From Paralvinella palmiformis (taxonomy: Eukaryota; Annelida; Polychaeta; Terebellida; Alvinellidae), in assembly GCA_025642065.1 (NCBI GenBank), contig JAODUP010000568.1, positions 437,501-501,500 of the forward strand: 64,000 bases of DNA, in the 5' to 3' direction. The notes under the pieces were generated by a model. That model saw only the letters and a program-made list of their open reading frames with translations. It was not told where the DNA came from and made no database searches. The position numbers were made by a program, and so were the translations under genes. Of this stretch, positions 13,653-24,391 are shown in pieces (position 1 is the stretch's first letter; every line of letters starts with the position of its first letter).

Positions 13653-14235
13653 CTCTAGTAATGCCGTTTTCTAGAACAGGCAATATGGCTTCAAGAATAA
13701 TAAATAAACATTTTAAGATACTTCAACCGAAGAGTTATTTAGAACACTACCAATATAGTATAACCACTGCTTACACTAAACATAAAAGCCTCTCGGGTTA
13801 TTTAGTGTCAAGTAAGTTGAAATAAATACCTTAAAATAAATAGAATGTCTCCTGAAGCTTTGGAAAAGTTAATCACAAACACAACTTCAGTAAAGCTCCA
13901 GTCGCCCGAAACACAAAATTCTCAACCCACCGTTACTATGTTTGTAAAGCAATGAGATAGCTATATATCAATTATCAAATAGGAAGCTACGACTAATTCA
14001 TTTGAAGTACATTTAGATTTATTTTGGGCACTTTCACACCTGTACAAATATATTAATTCTATTCAATTATCGTTGGGATGTTTTCAAAACACGGGGTTAC
14101 GTAAGTTCACCAGTAGAACAAAGAGATTAAAATAGCACACCTCTTTTGTTAAAAAGAACTAAAGGATTAATTGCGTGGCTTCCTATTGGAAATTGTGTAT
14201 ATAAACCTCGAGTAATATGGTGACTTATTCAACCA
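13653..14235. other. Gap between Penelope-like element and LINE fragment
   Basis: AT-rich, perhaps the 3' untranslated part of the Penelope-like element. No ORF or repeat was recognised. Confidence 0.45.
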
Positions 14236-15477
14236 ATCCTCTTGATCGAAGGGAAACTACCAGAACATTGGAAAACGGCAATAGTCATCCCTATCGCTAA
14301 ACCAGGAGGAAATTGCCATCGCCCCATCTCCATATTGTCCACCCTCTCAAAGATCATGGAGATAATGATCCTAGCAAGACTCCAGTGGAAACTCCCGAAG
14401 ACGAAAAATATCTTCGGTTTCGTCAAAGACAGATCAACTATAGACGCCATCGTTCATTTAACAACGAAGATTACAACCAGAAAATGCCCCAAAAGAAGAA
14501 AAGCAGTGTTCGTCGCTTTCATGGACCTGGACAAGGCATTCGAGCGCGTTGATCATCTATTCATACTGGACTCCTTTATCTCCTTGGGCATATCTGGGAG
14601 GATCATCACTTGGATAGCGAACTTTCTAACAAACAGAAAGTTAAAAGTAAAGATTCAAGGAACCATCTCCGACCCCCACGATCTCACTACTGGCTCTCCT
14701 CAGGGGTCAACAACATCTCCCACCATCTTCAACGGTCTCGTCACCCAACTCCTGACTGTCACTCTACCAAAATCTGTAGACGTCCTTGCTTATGCCGATG
14801 ACCTTGTTCTGATTTCACACGGAAGTAAACCAGCAGAGAAACTCCAGAAAGCACTAAACGCAGTAGACAAAGCAGTAATACCTTAGGCTTATACTTCTCT
14901 CCAGCTAAAACCAAAAGTAAACCCCAGATTTAACATGATCAAGACCATCACCAATCTGACGATTGGCGTCAACACCAAGATTCGTATAACCCTGTATAAG
15001 TCCTTCATACAGACAGTTATACTATACGCTGCTCCCGTCCTTCGGATGCACATTCAACTATCTTATTGACAGATTCATCTCTAATCGACTGGAATCGATC
15101 TACACAGACTACACATCAGCATCAAAGATTGGTACCGACACCCAGCTCAGAAGATGGACATAATATCCTCAACAACAGATTGGCCGACACCCAGCTCAGA
15201 AGACTGCGTTTCTGGGCTTACACAAGAAACGTCACCGGCCCGTCACCCCTAAGCACTATGCCAGCACTGTCAACAAGTGTCCGATCCCGTACATTATCTG
15301 CTTAACTGCCCAGCCTACCCGAAGCACCGAAGAATACTTAAAAGTCATCTCCGCCGGAAGACCACAAATTCCAGACCGCCACCTAGCAGCATTGCTCACA
15401 AGGAAATCAACATTCCTACCAGACATTATAATTACACTTCTCCAGAAAGATCCCTAGATATACCAAGGACAGATCAG
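14236..15477 (+). mobile_element. I/Ingi-like LINE fragment (RT and C-terminus)
   Basis: The frame 14242-14886 encodes an RT core. It has GKLPEHWKTAIVIPIAKPGG, RPISILSTLSKIMEIMILAR, FGFVKDRSTIDAI, FMDLDKAFERVDH, TGSPQGSTTSPTIFN and AYADDLVLI. After a stop at 14884 the frame breaks up. At 15277-15345 a C-terminal piece reads SDPVHYLLNCPAYPKHRRIL, a Cys/His cluster usual at the end of such polyproteins. The endonuclease and ORF1 are missing and the left edge is abrupt, as in 5'-truncated LINEs. Clade is judged from the RPIS, GSPQGS and AYADD context and is tentative. The right end runs into a SINE head at 15478. Confidence 0.82.
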
Positions 15478-15640
15478 ACCGCCCCTGTGGACTAGTGGAT
15501 AAGAGCATGGGGCTTCCGTACCCATAGTCCATGTTGTTCGGGAGGCCGAAGGTTCCCGGCCGCGACATTATAATAGGAGGAGGTTTTAGTCCAACCAGGC
15601 AACTGGTAAGGTATTTTTTCCTCCGAAGGTGACTTTTATA
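15478..15640 (+). mobile_element. SINE family A, tRNA-derived
   Basis: The head GGACTAGTGGATAAGAGC and the B-box-like GAAGGTTCCCGG are spaced as in a tRNA gene. The body follows with AGGAGGAGGTTTTAGTCCA and ACCAGGCAACTGGTAAGG. It sits directly after the LINE fragment and ends just before the hammerhead motif. Confidence 0.75.
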
Positions 15641-15735
15641 GTAAACTGAGGCGCCACCATGTTAAACAACTCCTAGTTCGCCAATCGTCACAACAATAGA
15701 AGCCAACAAGTTACAAAGTAACGTTAGACATTCTA

Positions 15736-15778
15736 TGCAACCTGATGAAGACTTGAATAGGTCGAAACCGGTCGTTGC
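15736..15778 (+). ncRNA. Hammerhead ribozyme motif with minimal stem III
   Basis: The sequence has the full conserved core: CTGATGA (15742-15748), stem II GAC/GTC (15750-15752 with 15761-15763), GAAAC (15764-15768) and a GTC cleavage triplet (15771-15773). Stem I is GCAAC (15737-15741) with GTTGC (15774-15778), a perfect 5-bp helix directly flanking core and cleavage site. Stem III is only the palindrome CCGG (15768-15771), which cannot close a loop and would pair between two molecules. Such stem-III-minimal, probably dimeric hammerheads are known from Penelope-like elements and retrozymes. The motif is seen directly; self-cleavage is inferred. Confidence 0.8.
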
Positions 15779-16089
15779 TATTGGGTTGAGTCGTGTTGTA
15801 TCGCTGCTATTAGTATTAATCTGAATTTATTCTGATTTATGTTTATATTATTTATACATTATTCATACTGTGTATTAATTTTTTAATTTTTCCATTTTAG
15901 GCTTAATCTTTCTTGGCCGTAGTGTTCGGCACAAAGCCTGGTTTTGTTTTAATCATAGTTTCTTTTTATATTTAGATTATCCTCTTCTGGATTAGCAGAC
16001 ATTAGGTCTGATTTGAAAATGTTAATATATAGAACGGCAATTCCGCCATAACGGTCTCCTAAAGCGCCGATGTAAATTGTTATAATAGT

Positions 16090-17035
16090 GACGAGTAGGT
16101 CATAGTATTTATTGGATTTGTATGTTTACGAGGTATTTGACCCTCCAGCAAATATCGCAAGGCATATTATGCTGCGGTTGTTGTAGAGTTCCGTTTTCTA
16201 TGCGTGGAGACTATAATTCTGAGGTACAGGAAAAATGCGTGAAAAAGGCAACCTAGTCATATGCATGTACCTCGATGTAACTCTGCACTATCCAGTAAGT
16301 GGCCGTTAATAAATTTTCCCATTATATGGAACAATTGAATAGTATCCTTTCCACTTGTAATTCAAGATCAAAAACTAAGAAAACCCTGAAAAGTTACATC
16401 TTAGCTACTTACTCAGCATCTGTAAAATGCAACAACCCTTATTGTTGTCAATGCACACATGTCTAGGTAATTATATGATTCCTTGGTACCTGGTCCACAT
16501 ACTTCCAATACACACACGACCAGACTTGCAAATACACAAACGGCGTTTCATTGAGCTGACTATTATTAGCTATGATTGTTCGGGGCCAATGGGAAGACAG
16601 CTTCGGCTACATTGGTCCCCCAATTTCTTTATATGTAATATACTTGTAAAATTGCATTATGTATACGTTATTTGATATTGAAATTGGAAATAAATACTAC
16701 TACTACTACTACTTCCTGGTCCCCGTATTGAAGAAACGTTGATCTAGAGCTGTATATTCCATGTACCATTTGCGTCTTTGGAGGCGTTTAGATGTCTGGC
16801 CTGGTTATCCAGCATTTAAATGACAGTAGCAGGCACAGTACGCTCTTAAAGCATTATAAGTACTCCTGACTCAGGAATAGAAACACTGCATCGCATCTCG
16901 AGCGGTGGCATTGGACACAGCTCGCGCGGTTGGTGTGTTTTATATAACAACTTTAGTTGTATATAAAATTCACCTTGGTTGTATGTGGGAATAGAATTAT
17001 CTTTCCTAGGTCCAGTTATGTCCAGTTTGTACTAT
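16090..17035 (+). repeat. Repeat F, copy 1, split by a 500-bp insertion
   Basis: 16090-16215 and 16720-17035 together match 17685-18095. Shared runs include GTGACGAGTAGGTCATAG and CTCGAGCGGTGGCATTGGAC. The intervening 16216-16718 is repeat D. Confidence 0.7.
16216..16718 (+). repeat. Repeat D, retroelement 3' end with (TAC)n tail
   Basis: It ends GAAATTGGAAATAAATACT then (ACT)n, and its last 120 bp match the minus strand of 30522-30660. It interrupts repeat F. It is probably a LINE or SINE 3' end; no RT is readable. Confidence 0.6.
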
Positions 17036-17239
17036 GACATTCAAGATTAGCCTAATCTGTTTGTCATAAATAACATTTAAGAACTACAATAGTTAGAATA
17101 GCTTAAATTAGGTCAGGTTTGAAAATGATAACATAGTTCAAACAGTATCGAAGCTATAACGCGCTAATACGGTCTGCTTCAGCGCAGATGTCAGTCTTTT
17201 AATAGCAATTAAGCTAAATAGTTTTAATAGTAGTCGCTT

Positions 17240-17625
17240 CGTGACGCCTGCCCGTTGTAAAAACTGATCTTTGAAGACGGTAACAATTGGGTTATATAGT
17301 TTATATAATATTGCTTTGAAGAAAGGTACAGCAATTGAAAAATAGCTATAAATAGGGCTGCTTAGACAATTAAGGTAAACATTTTCACTACTGCCGTGAT
17401 CTGACTTGGGTGTTTTACTCCCAAACTCCACGGCTGTAGGTGATTCGTATTTTGATTTTGCTTGGTGGCTTAGGGACTGGTGAGACATTACACATGTCTC
17501 AGCAAGAAAAGTCGCCACTCTGGATTCAGTCCCCTGAAAGAAATGTCCAGAGTTTGAATTCACGGTTCGAGATTATCTGTGCCTGTGCCTTATTTTACAC
17601 AGCTAAAACACACATTGCCCGTGCC
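17240..17625 (+). repeat. Repeat E, copy 1 (about 380 bp)
   Basis: It is close to 34185-34565 in the same orientation, with shared runs such as AAAAGTCGCCACTCTGGATT and GACTGGTGAGACATTACACA. It contains a short inverted repeat ACTCTGGA/TCCAGAGT. The 141-residue ORF on its minus strand is not kept as a whole in the other copy, so I do not call it a gene. Confidence 0.7.
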
Positions 17626-17684
17626 AGAGATTGAGGTTCGTGTTTTCTTTTTACCAATTTTGTAATATTTGATATAAAGGGTTA

Positions 17685-18095
17685 GTGACGAGTAGGTCAT
17701 AGAATTTATTGGATTTGTATGCTTATGAGGTATTTGACCCTCCAGCAAATATCACAAGGCATATTATGCTGCAGTTGATATGTTCCTTTTTCTGTGCGTG
17801 GAGACTGTATGTTTCCAGGTCCATGCGTTCTAAGAAAAGTTATCTAGAGCTGTATATTCCGTGCACTATTTGCGTCTTTGGAGGCACGCCGTTTAAGTGT
17901 TTGGCCTGGTTATCCAGCATTTAAATGACTGTAGCAGACACAGTACGCTCTTAAAGCATGTACTCCTGACTCAGGAATAGAAACACTGCATCGCATCTCG
18001 AGCGGTGGCATTGGACACAGCTCGTGTGGTTGGTGTGTTTTATATAACAAGTTTAGTTGTATATATAATTCACCTTGTTTGTGGGAATATAATTA
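17685..18095 (+). repeat. Repeat F, copy 2
   Basis: This is the uninterrupted copy. It is followed directly by TATATAAAAG and, 110 bp later, AATAAA, so it could be the U3 part of an LTR. No protein-coding retroelement body is visible next to it. Confidence 0.65.
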
Positions 18096-18103
18096 TTTTT
18101 TGA

Positions 18104-18235
18104 AGGTATATAAAAGGCTTACATTTTCACTTAGGTTAGAGAAGAACTTTGACGCCAGACCAGTCGGACGTGTATTGATACATGGTTCATATAGGTAGGA
18201 TTTATTCAGTTATTCGAACCCAGAATAAAGCTGAG
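18104..18235 (+). promoter_or_regulatory. TATA box and AATAAA of a possible LTR
   Basis: TATATAAAAG is at 18107-18116 and AATAAA at 18224-18229. A GAGGTGTCAAAATG lies soon after, and similar TGTGGTGTCAAAATAG and TGTGGTATCAAATGG strings recur at about 18311 and 18390. This could be the R-U5 and primer-binding region of an LTR element, but the repeats are short. Confidence 0.35.
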
Positions 18236-19199
18236 GTCAGCATCTGAGGTGTCAAAATGCTTTATATACAGGTTTCTTTTGGACCACAGAAAATTACTGT
18301 TGAATGTAAACTGTGGTGTCAAAATAGTTTATGATATGTATGTAGCAAGTCACCATTGAACCACACGCACGTGTTGTTTGTTGCGAGCTGTGGTATCAAA
18401 TGGTATGTTTTTTACGTGCTTCCGCTTTTTGTACGTAGCCTGCTTGTAGCCGCTTTCCTATGGGCTTGACACATTTGTCGCGTACGAAAAGCGAATTAGC
18501 TGGTTCCCACAGGCTGATGAGTAGACCAGACACATGCTTAGGTATACACAAACATCTATCAATATGTGGAGGTATGGAACATTTTATTTTAGATTAATGT
18601 ATGTATAGTTGTATTTGTATTTAGATTTATGGAGGTAGGTTTCGAAGGATGTTTAGATATGTTGATGCTCTGTGCCTGTTGCCTCTTTTTATGTACCCTA
18701 AAACACACACACGCAATTAAGCTGTAAGCTTACAAGTGGGGCTTCAGTATTTTGATTAAGTCACATAAAAACCTGTTTAAAGAAAAACAAAATGGAAAAA
18801 AACTCGAGTATATATTTATCCCACATCAATTTGAATCATACAAATGTATTTGTATTCGAAAATCTAGCCATAGCTAATTGTACTCATATAATTCATAGGA
18901 CACACACCTTTATGCATAATGATAAGTATATATAGAAAGGGTGATACAACTAATGATTACACACTTCTAGTTCTACACATAGCAATTAAACGCATTCCAA
19001 ATATTAAACTTCGTCAATTATGAAAACCTATTTAGGTTTAATTTAACCAATTAATACCTTCAACCAACTATGTTATATCAGCACACTATTTAGCATTATT
19101 AGTATATTCGAAATACAGAAACATTTGGTAAATTTACAATCATATAAGTCTGTTCTTTGAGTAAAAAACGGCAAGTGTATATTAAAATAATAATGCATA
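18236..19199. other. Intergenic, possible LTR downstream region
   Basis: It contains the GGTGTCAAAA-like strings noted above to about 18400, then plain AT-rich DNA. No coding region. Confidence 0.45.
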
Positions 19200-19560
19200 T
19201 GTATAAAGCACCAAAATCAGGTAACACTGTTCTTTGATGCTGCACGGTAAATAGCGAGATTGTTTAACAACATAAATAAATACATGTATGATGGGTAAAT
19301 TAACCATTAAAAACTTGTTTCAATATAAATGTTTCAGTATGGTTTTCTTTTGAATATGTCAAAAATGGATTGACTGGAAATAATTAAATAACAAAACCAG
19401 TAAAACAGGATGTAATAATTGAAATATATTTCCGTACAAGGTTTGATTAAGAGGGTTACACATATTTAGGCAGATTAATCTACTGGGTCTCAGTCAACTT
19501 AAGATATTATGTAAACAATTCAAGTAAGTAATCAGATAAAATCCTATATTCCTCCTGCCT
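19200..19560 (-). repeat. Segment X, second copy
   Basis: This is the inverted copy of 2520-2880. Its position next to the end of block B, rather than beyond its other edge, suggests the ancestral arrangement was a tandem array of block plus X. Confidence 0.75.
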
Positions 19561-19566
19561 AACTCC

Positions 19567-19597
<31 letters not shown>

Positions 19598-19609
19598 AAG
19601 AATAATTTA

Positions 19610-20700
19610 GTATTATTGCTTTTAAAATGTGTTCAGAAAGAATACCTGTATTTTAGAGTAGTCATAGTAACAAGGTAAAAGTATATATCAAAAATGACAA
19701 TACAATTAATTATATTGATATCTAGAATTGTTAAATTACATTCTGAAAGGAAAAATTGTTACAACATACGAACAGTTCATATTTATATTAAGCTACGCAT
19801 TATGATATGACGTGTATCATTATCCAACAACGTGCAATAATACATATGATTAGGATGACATGCAGTATATTGAATTTGATGTTGCATATTTAATTATAAC
19901 GATTTAGTTATAGGAAGATAAATTGTTATTTTATCAATTCTATTATAGAATATGGAAGTTCTGTTTCCAAGAAACAAAATTAAACGAAAGGTAATTTCTT
20001 AGTTTATTAAGCTTTTGCTGGCACTAATGGATGCTAGCTAAAGATGACGCCAATTATTGGCTGTTATTTCTAAGGCCATAGCTATTATATCTAAACTAGA
20101 TGATGAAATAATTTGTACCTTAAAATATATGGGAGACATTTAGGACATATACGGCAAAGTGAAGATCGTTTGGAGCCTGTGATTGGCTAATTATTATACT
20201 GCGTTCGAAACATTTACAATAATGACTAGGTCTTTAATTTAATGAAGTTGTTTATTTATTTATATCAGCGACAATCACTGTCTTATAGGTATAAATTTGT
20301 GTTTTGATGCAGATATAAAGCCTCCTGATAAACCCATTTATTTTACCCATGCAGTGACCTTATTTGTGTCTCCATTACAATGTGCAGATATATATGACAA
20401 TTCGTTACAAAAACCTTAAAGGATGTCTTTATCACTAATTTCAGCTGTTTAGCTTCTAAAACTACTTGATCGATTAAGTCTAATTTACATATTAAAGTGT
20501 GCCATGAAAACATATAATATGTCTTATTATAATATTAGTCTTACTGATAATATTTTAAGTATTATTTTAGCACATAATTGTCATAAGATTAGTATCTGAA
20601 GTTCGATGCCTATATTATCCAGTTCGCCCCTTACACAAATGTTACTCTGAGTTGGCGGAATCTGTTTTCATTTCATTCTTGTGACAATTGTCTAACAGAG
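19610..20700 (-). repeat. Dispersed unit U, copy 3 (inverted)
   Basis: This is the reverse complement of the unit at 9395-11155. It abuts the left end of the THAP/DDE transposon, which split it from its flank at 24400. Confidence 0.75.
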
Positions 20701-20759
20701 TCAGTAATAATTGTGTCAGGAATCAAAGGGTAAGTGTTGTTTAAAAAAACATACTCAAG

Positions 20760-20767
20760 AGATGTGT
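20760..20767 (+). repeat. Left target-site duplication AGATGTGT
   Basis: This direct repeat of AGATGTGT is identical to 24392-24399 and abuts the left terminal inverted repeat. Confidence 0.7.
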
Positions 20768-20841
20768 ATAATAGATGACTTGGGCTTGACATCATACCGC
20801 TTCCGTAAACACGATGCGTGCGCAAACTGCGTTGCAGACAA
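20768..20841 (+). repeat. Left terminal inverted repeat
   Basis: The outer block ATAGATGACTT and the inner block CGATGCGTGCGCAAACTG are separated by 30 bp. The right end, read inward, has ATAGATGACTT, 30 bp, then CGATGCGCGCGCATACTG. The spacing is identical but the spacer is dissimilar. Confidence 0.75.
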
Positions 20842-21245
20842 ATGTAAACAATCCAGAACCACTCAAAGGATCGCATCTCAATCAATAAGTTATCACCAAG
20901 TACATCTAGACTTTATGTGGAAAATGTAAACTATAATATAGTTATTATCTTTTATATTGTGTAGATCCTAGTTGTAAGTAATTCAGATTATATTATGGGG
21001 TTGAGAGCCATTGACTTGGAAAGACACAACGGAAAGTTGACTGTGTCTAACAATGCCAAGTAGGTACGTGGCAAAACAATTAATTAAAGATAGAGAACCG
21101 ATTTGTATTAGTGATTGAAGAACAAGAATTAAACATCCCAATGGTATCTGTTTCATGATTATAGCTCAAATAGCCTTACTCAATACTGGCTACAGAATGG
21201 ATATGTGATTTCACGAAACTACTTTATATTACTTAGCAAGATGTC

Positions 21246-21446
21246 GCTACATATCTGATTGACACACCCTCAGAATACACCAAGTCCAAGGAGAATATGA
21301 AAGCTTACCAGTCACTAGAAGCCTATGATATGATTCAAGATAAACATGTCCAGGATTGTTTTTGTTTCTCAGAATGTAAATCCAATCCAACCATATATGT
21401 ACCAATTCAATGGCTGGTCCATAACTGCATAAGGGTTGAATGCTGA
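21246..21446 (+). pseudogene. YqaJ/SWIM-type accessory protein fragment
   Basis: A 66-codon open stretch contains ATYLIDTPSEYTKSKENM then KAYQSLEAYDMIQDKHVQDC. This resembles the conserved YLxxxPSxYTxxxxKAYKSLEAYN...GxVxD segment of uncharacterised animal proteins that carry SWIM fingers and YqaJ-like nuclease domains. No SWIM Cys-x-Cys or nuclease motif is readable downstream, so only this part survives. It lies inside the transposon and points toward the transposase gene, so the two are convergent. Homology is from memory of the family and unchecked. Confidence 0.5.
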
Positions 21447-22509
21447 CCAGTTACAGAGTCTTTGCAACATACATAGCAAGGCAGCAGAGATCACTGTCTG
21501 TACGATCATTATCAAATGTTTGTGTGTTATGAAAATTCCTGTGATTGTTTTATTTATTCTCCTGCTGGGAATGGCATGTATATTTTATGATGACACGTTC
21601 TTACATGGTACCAAAGATATATTCTTTGCTAAATTTACTTCTGTAATTTTACCAGAAATTGTAAGCAGACAATACAACATGATTACAGATACAGATATAT
21701 ATTTTATGCATGTGTCAACATCCAGTGTTTGAGCCCTTGTTATCTTGTTCTAAGTATGACTGTAAATTTGAATTATATCATTACCCATATGTGAATGTCA
21801 CATGTGACGCCAAAATGTAGACAAACACAAAAACGGTCCTGAACAAATTTCTCCAGATTATTAATATTATTGTTATTGATATAAATACATTAGTATGAAT
21901 TAATAGATACAGATTATTTAATGTCATTCTTTGTACTTCTAATCATTTATGTTTATTACTGAAAATAATATGTACACTTAATTGAAATTACATCAAGTAA
22001 CCTATACACATGTGTGTGTAATTATAATTTGTGTGATTTCATATTAACATAGCTGACTGGGCTTCAAGCTGTTCTACATTAATTGTGTTCATGTACTATC
22101 ACTATACAGCACTATAGATACTATTTATCCCCAACATATATATCATTATGTGTATGAAATTTGAATGAGATCTTATTGCGAATAATATAACATAAATATT
22201 TAGCTCACTGTTCATTTTGTGCTGATATAATTCTAATTTATTTATTTATTATTATGAACCAGGATATGGCTGCAAGTAGCACTCATGTATGTAGAGGCTA
22301 GAGAACAAAAGGAGTCAACATGTGGTATTTGTAAATGCTTATTTATATACAAACATAACTAAGCAAAACATAATACTAATGACACATACATTAATGAACC
22401 AACCAGTCTTGGTTTAATCTCATCCTGCACATTATTTTACAATACAGACAATAATTATCATTTGATAATTAAATTCTTATTCAAATTGACAGCATCATGA
22501 AATCTATTT

Positions 22510-24243
22510 CTGTGATAGATGCAATACTGGTCTAAACCTGTCTAAATGGCCAATAACTCTCTCTCCATAAATTGTACATTGCATAGTTGCCTCGATACAT
22601 TAATATCTTTTAAATACAGTTGCCTTTTGTGAAACATAGCATCTTTAATATATTATCTGACACTCGATCAACCCAACCTGCAGATAGAACTGTCACTGCA
22701 CCAGCTGAGCTTATGCCTATTAGATATTTGCACGGCAGTTAAATTACTTGGTCTCTCTAAAAAGATTGCACTGCATTCTGTAATACAAATACAAACTATA
22801 TTTTCTTCTGAAACATACAGGAATATGCTTTCTTATGCTATTTCTATTTGACCATACAATCAGAGCCCTCATATATTTGGATATAAACAGGTAGCCATAA
22901 TCTATAAACATTAAGTACAATAATTAAATCAAGACCAAATCTATGAGCAGTCTTCCTGTAAAAGACCAAGTCTCAGCTTCATAAAAAGCAAGCAGTGCGT
23001 GCATGGTCTTCTACAGAAAGACATGCATGACACACTTAACTTTATCTCAGCTTCATAAGACTAGCAGTACATAGAAAGATATGGTTAACACACCTTAACT
23101 TTATCTACCACCCAGATAAATCAAGATAAATTTAATAGCCCTGTATAAAAAATGTATACTATCACTATTGTCCTTGATGACATAAAACCCAAAAACGTCT
23201 GACTTCCTTGTTAGCATGTCATTTCTGCTCTAAGTCGATAAACTTCTTCATTGCCACTCGGCAATTTTCTTTGGTACTATTGAAGGAACTTATCTTCCTT
23301 TCTTGGGTCTGCCTGGCAACCGACATTATTTGCTTCAAAGTCATTTCCCAGGACAGTGTCCTCAGTACAAGTGACATCATCTGTGACTGGCACATTTCTG
23401 CTTGCTTTTACATCTAAACATATTGCAAAAATAACAACTTCAGTATTGGATGACCATGTATATATCTAGGTTCTAACGTCTAATGTTTGCCAAATTAAAT
23501 TAAAGCACAATTTATCAAATGATACTGACACCTGGTAGCCCTAATTAAGTTAAATCATTATTAATACTTTCAAATAGCAGTACTTTAACTGACATTAGAT
23601 CTACTGACATAATATCTACCTTGCATTATACATATCTTCTCTTTTCTCAGCCAGCTTTTTTTAACTCCATGAACTGGTCATGAATTTTGAAAATAGAGGA
23701 AACAAAGTCCACATCATTCAGCATGTCAGACTGTTTACCTATAAAATAAATTATACACATTTTATTGTAGTTTACCAAATAATATGGGCCTAGTTTGCAC
23801 ATCATTCATTATTTGATCAACAGACACAATATAGTATTATAGAAGATAGTTTTACTCATGAGTGATGGATTCATGTAATGTTAGGCTCCAAGTCACCAGA
23901 CTAGCATCATTGTCAGTGTGTGTGGCAACGCAGAGGCAATAGCCTATATTAAACAATATATAACGTCTATCTATATAAACAAGAAGCGTAATTAATTTTT
24001 GTATAAGATTATACACACTCAAAATGCTTTTTAATTTAAATGTAAAACAAACCTGAAACAAAGTGATCACTGCAAATGGTTTGCCCAGAAATTCTGTCAA
24101 ATGCCCATTCCGGTCTGCTCGTCAGATGGCCTTAAATCCACAACGCACGTCTGTTTTCCTCAAAAGGGTTCTTTTCAAAGGATGCTATAAAATGGCAATG
24201 TACTTTGTTGATATATTTGTGCAACCTACTGTCAATGAGGCAT
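22510..24243 (-). pseudogene. THAP-DDE_Tnp_4 transposase, broken, with introns
   Basis: Read on the minus strand, 24243-24053 encodes a THAP zinc-finger relic. It has GCTN near the start, an RRALW stretch, RPEW, then ICSDHFVSG, with at least two frame changes. A GT donor after FVSG and an AG acceptor at 23740-23739 bound an intron of about 310 bp. The next exon (23738-23647) continues GKQSDMLNDVDFVSSIF, the expected end of a THAP domain. A linker relic with VGCQADP, like the TQTD-type motif of such proteins, lies at 23410-23200. Pieces near 23150 include SIHF followed by an out-of-frame YTGLL. From 22869 the catalytic region follows: RALIVWSNRNSIRKHIPVCF, then ECSAIFLERPSNL, SSAGAVTVLSAGWVDRVSD, FTKG and finally ERVIGHLDRFRPVL. 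The first catalytic Asp appears as Glu (ECSAIF). The LADRGF region with the second Asp is deleted, so no activity is expected. Confidence 0.8.
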
Positions 24244-24313
24244 TGTTGCTGATTACTAAATATTGACGTCTGAATGTCTTTTCGTTATAAATGAAAACAG
24301 TAGCAGCGTATCT

Positions 24314-24391
24314 GTCTTTCTGCCAGGCAGTATGCGCGCGCATCGACTTGACCTACTTTAAATCAAAACATTCTGAAGTCATCTATATATC
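24314..24391 (-). repeat. Right terminal inverted repeat
   Basis: This is the inverted partner of 20768-20841, with two conserved blocks at the same 30-bp spacing. The inner block continues as GCCTGGCAGA against GCGTTGCAGA at the left end. Confidence 0.75.

Larger units (their letters stand above)
20768..24391 (-). mobile_element. ISL2EU-like DNA transposon (THAP + DDE_Tnp_4), degraded
   Basis: The element is bounded by imperfect terminal inverted repeats and, just outside them, by an exact 8-bp direct repeat AGATGTGT (20760-20767 and 24392-24399). The paralogous site in copy A (about 9386-9411) lacks the 3.6 kb. Inside, the minus strand holds relics of a THAP-domain transposase with a DDE_Tnp_4 catalytic region. 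The plus strand near the other end holds a fragment like the YqaJ/SWIM accessory proteins. THAP plus DDE_Tnp_4 plus a second YqaJ-type protein is, as I recall, the layout of the ISL2EU (IS4EU) group. An 8-bp duplication would be longer than I expect for that group, so the classification is likely but not proven. The element is dead: there are frameshifts, stops and loss of the middle catalytic region. Confidence 0.82.

Noticed and set aside
17465..17520. Hammerhead-like CTGGTGAGAC...GTCTCA...AAGAAAAGTC in repeat E
   Set aside because: The core is CTGGTGA, not CTGATGA, GAAA is not next to stem II, and the second repeat copy breaks the stem.
17138..17563. 141-residue minus-strand ORF
   Set aside because: It lies in repeat E and the other copy at 34.2 kb does not keep the frame.
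20711..20929. 72-residue Cys-rich ORF at the left transposon end
   Set aside because: It overlaps the terminal inverted repeat and has no counterpart or motif.
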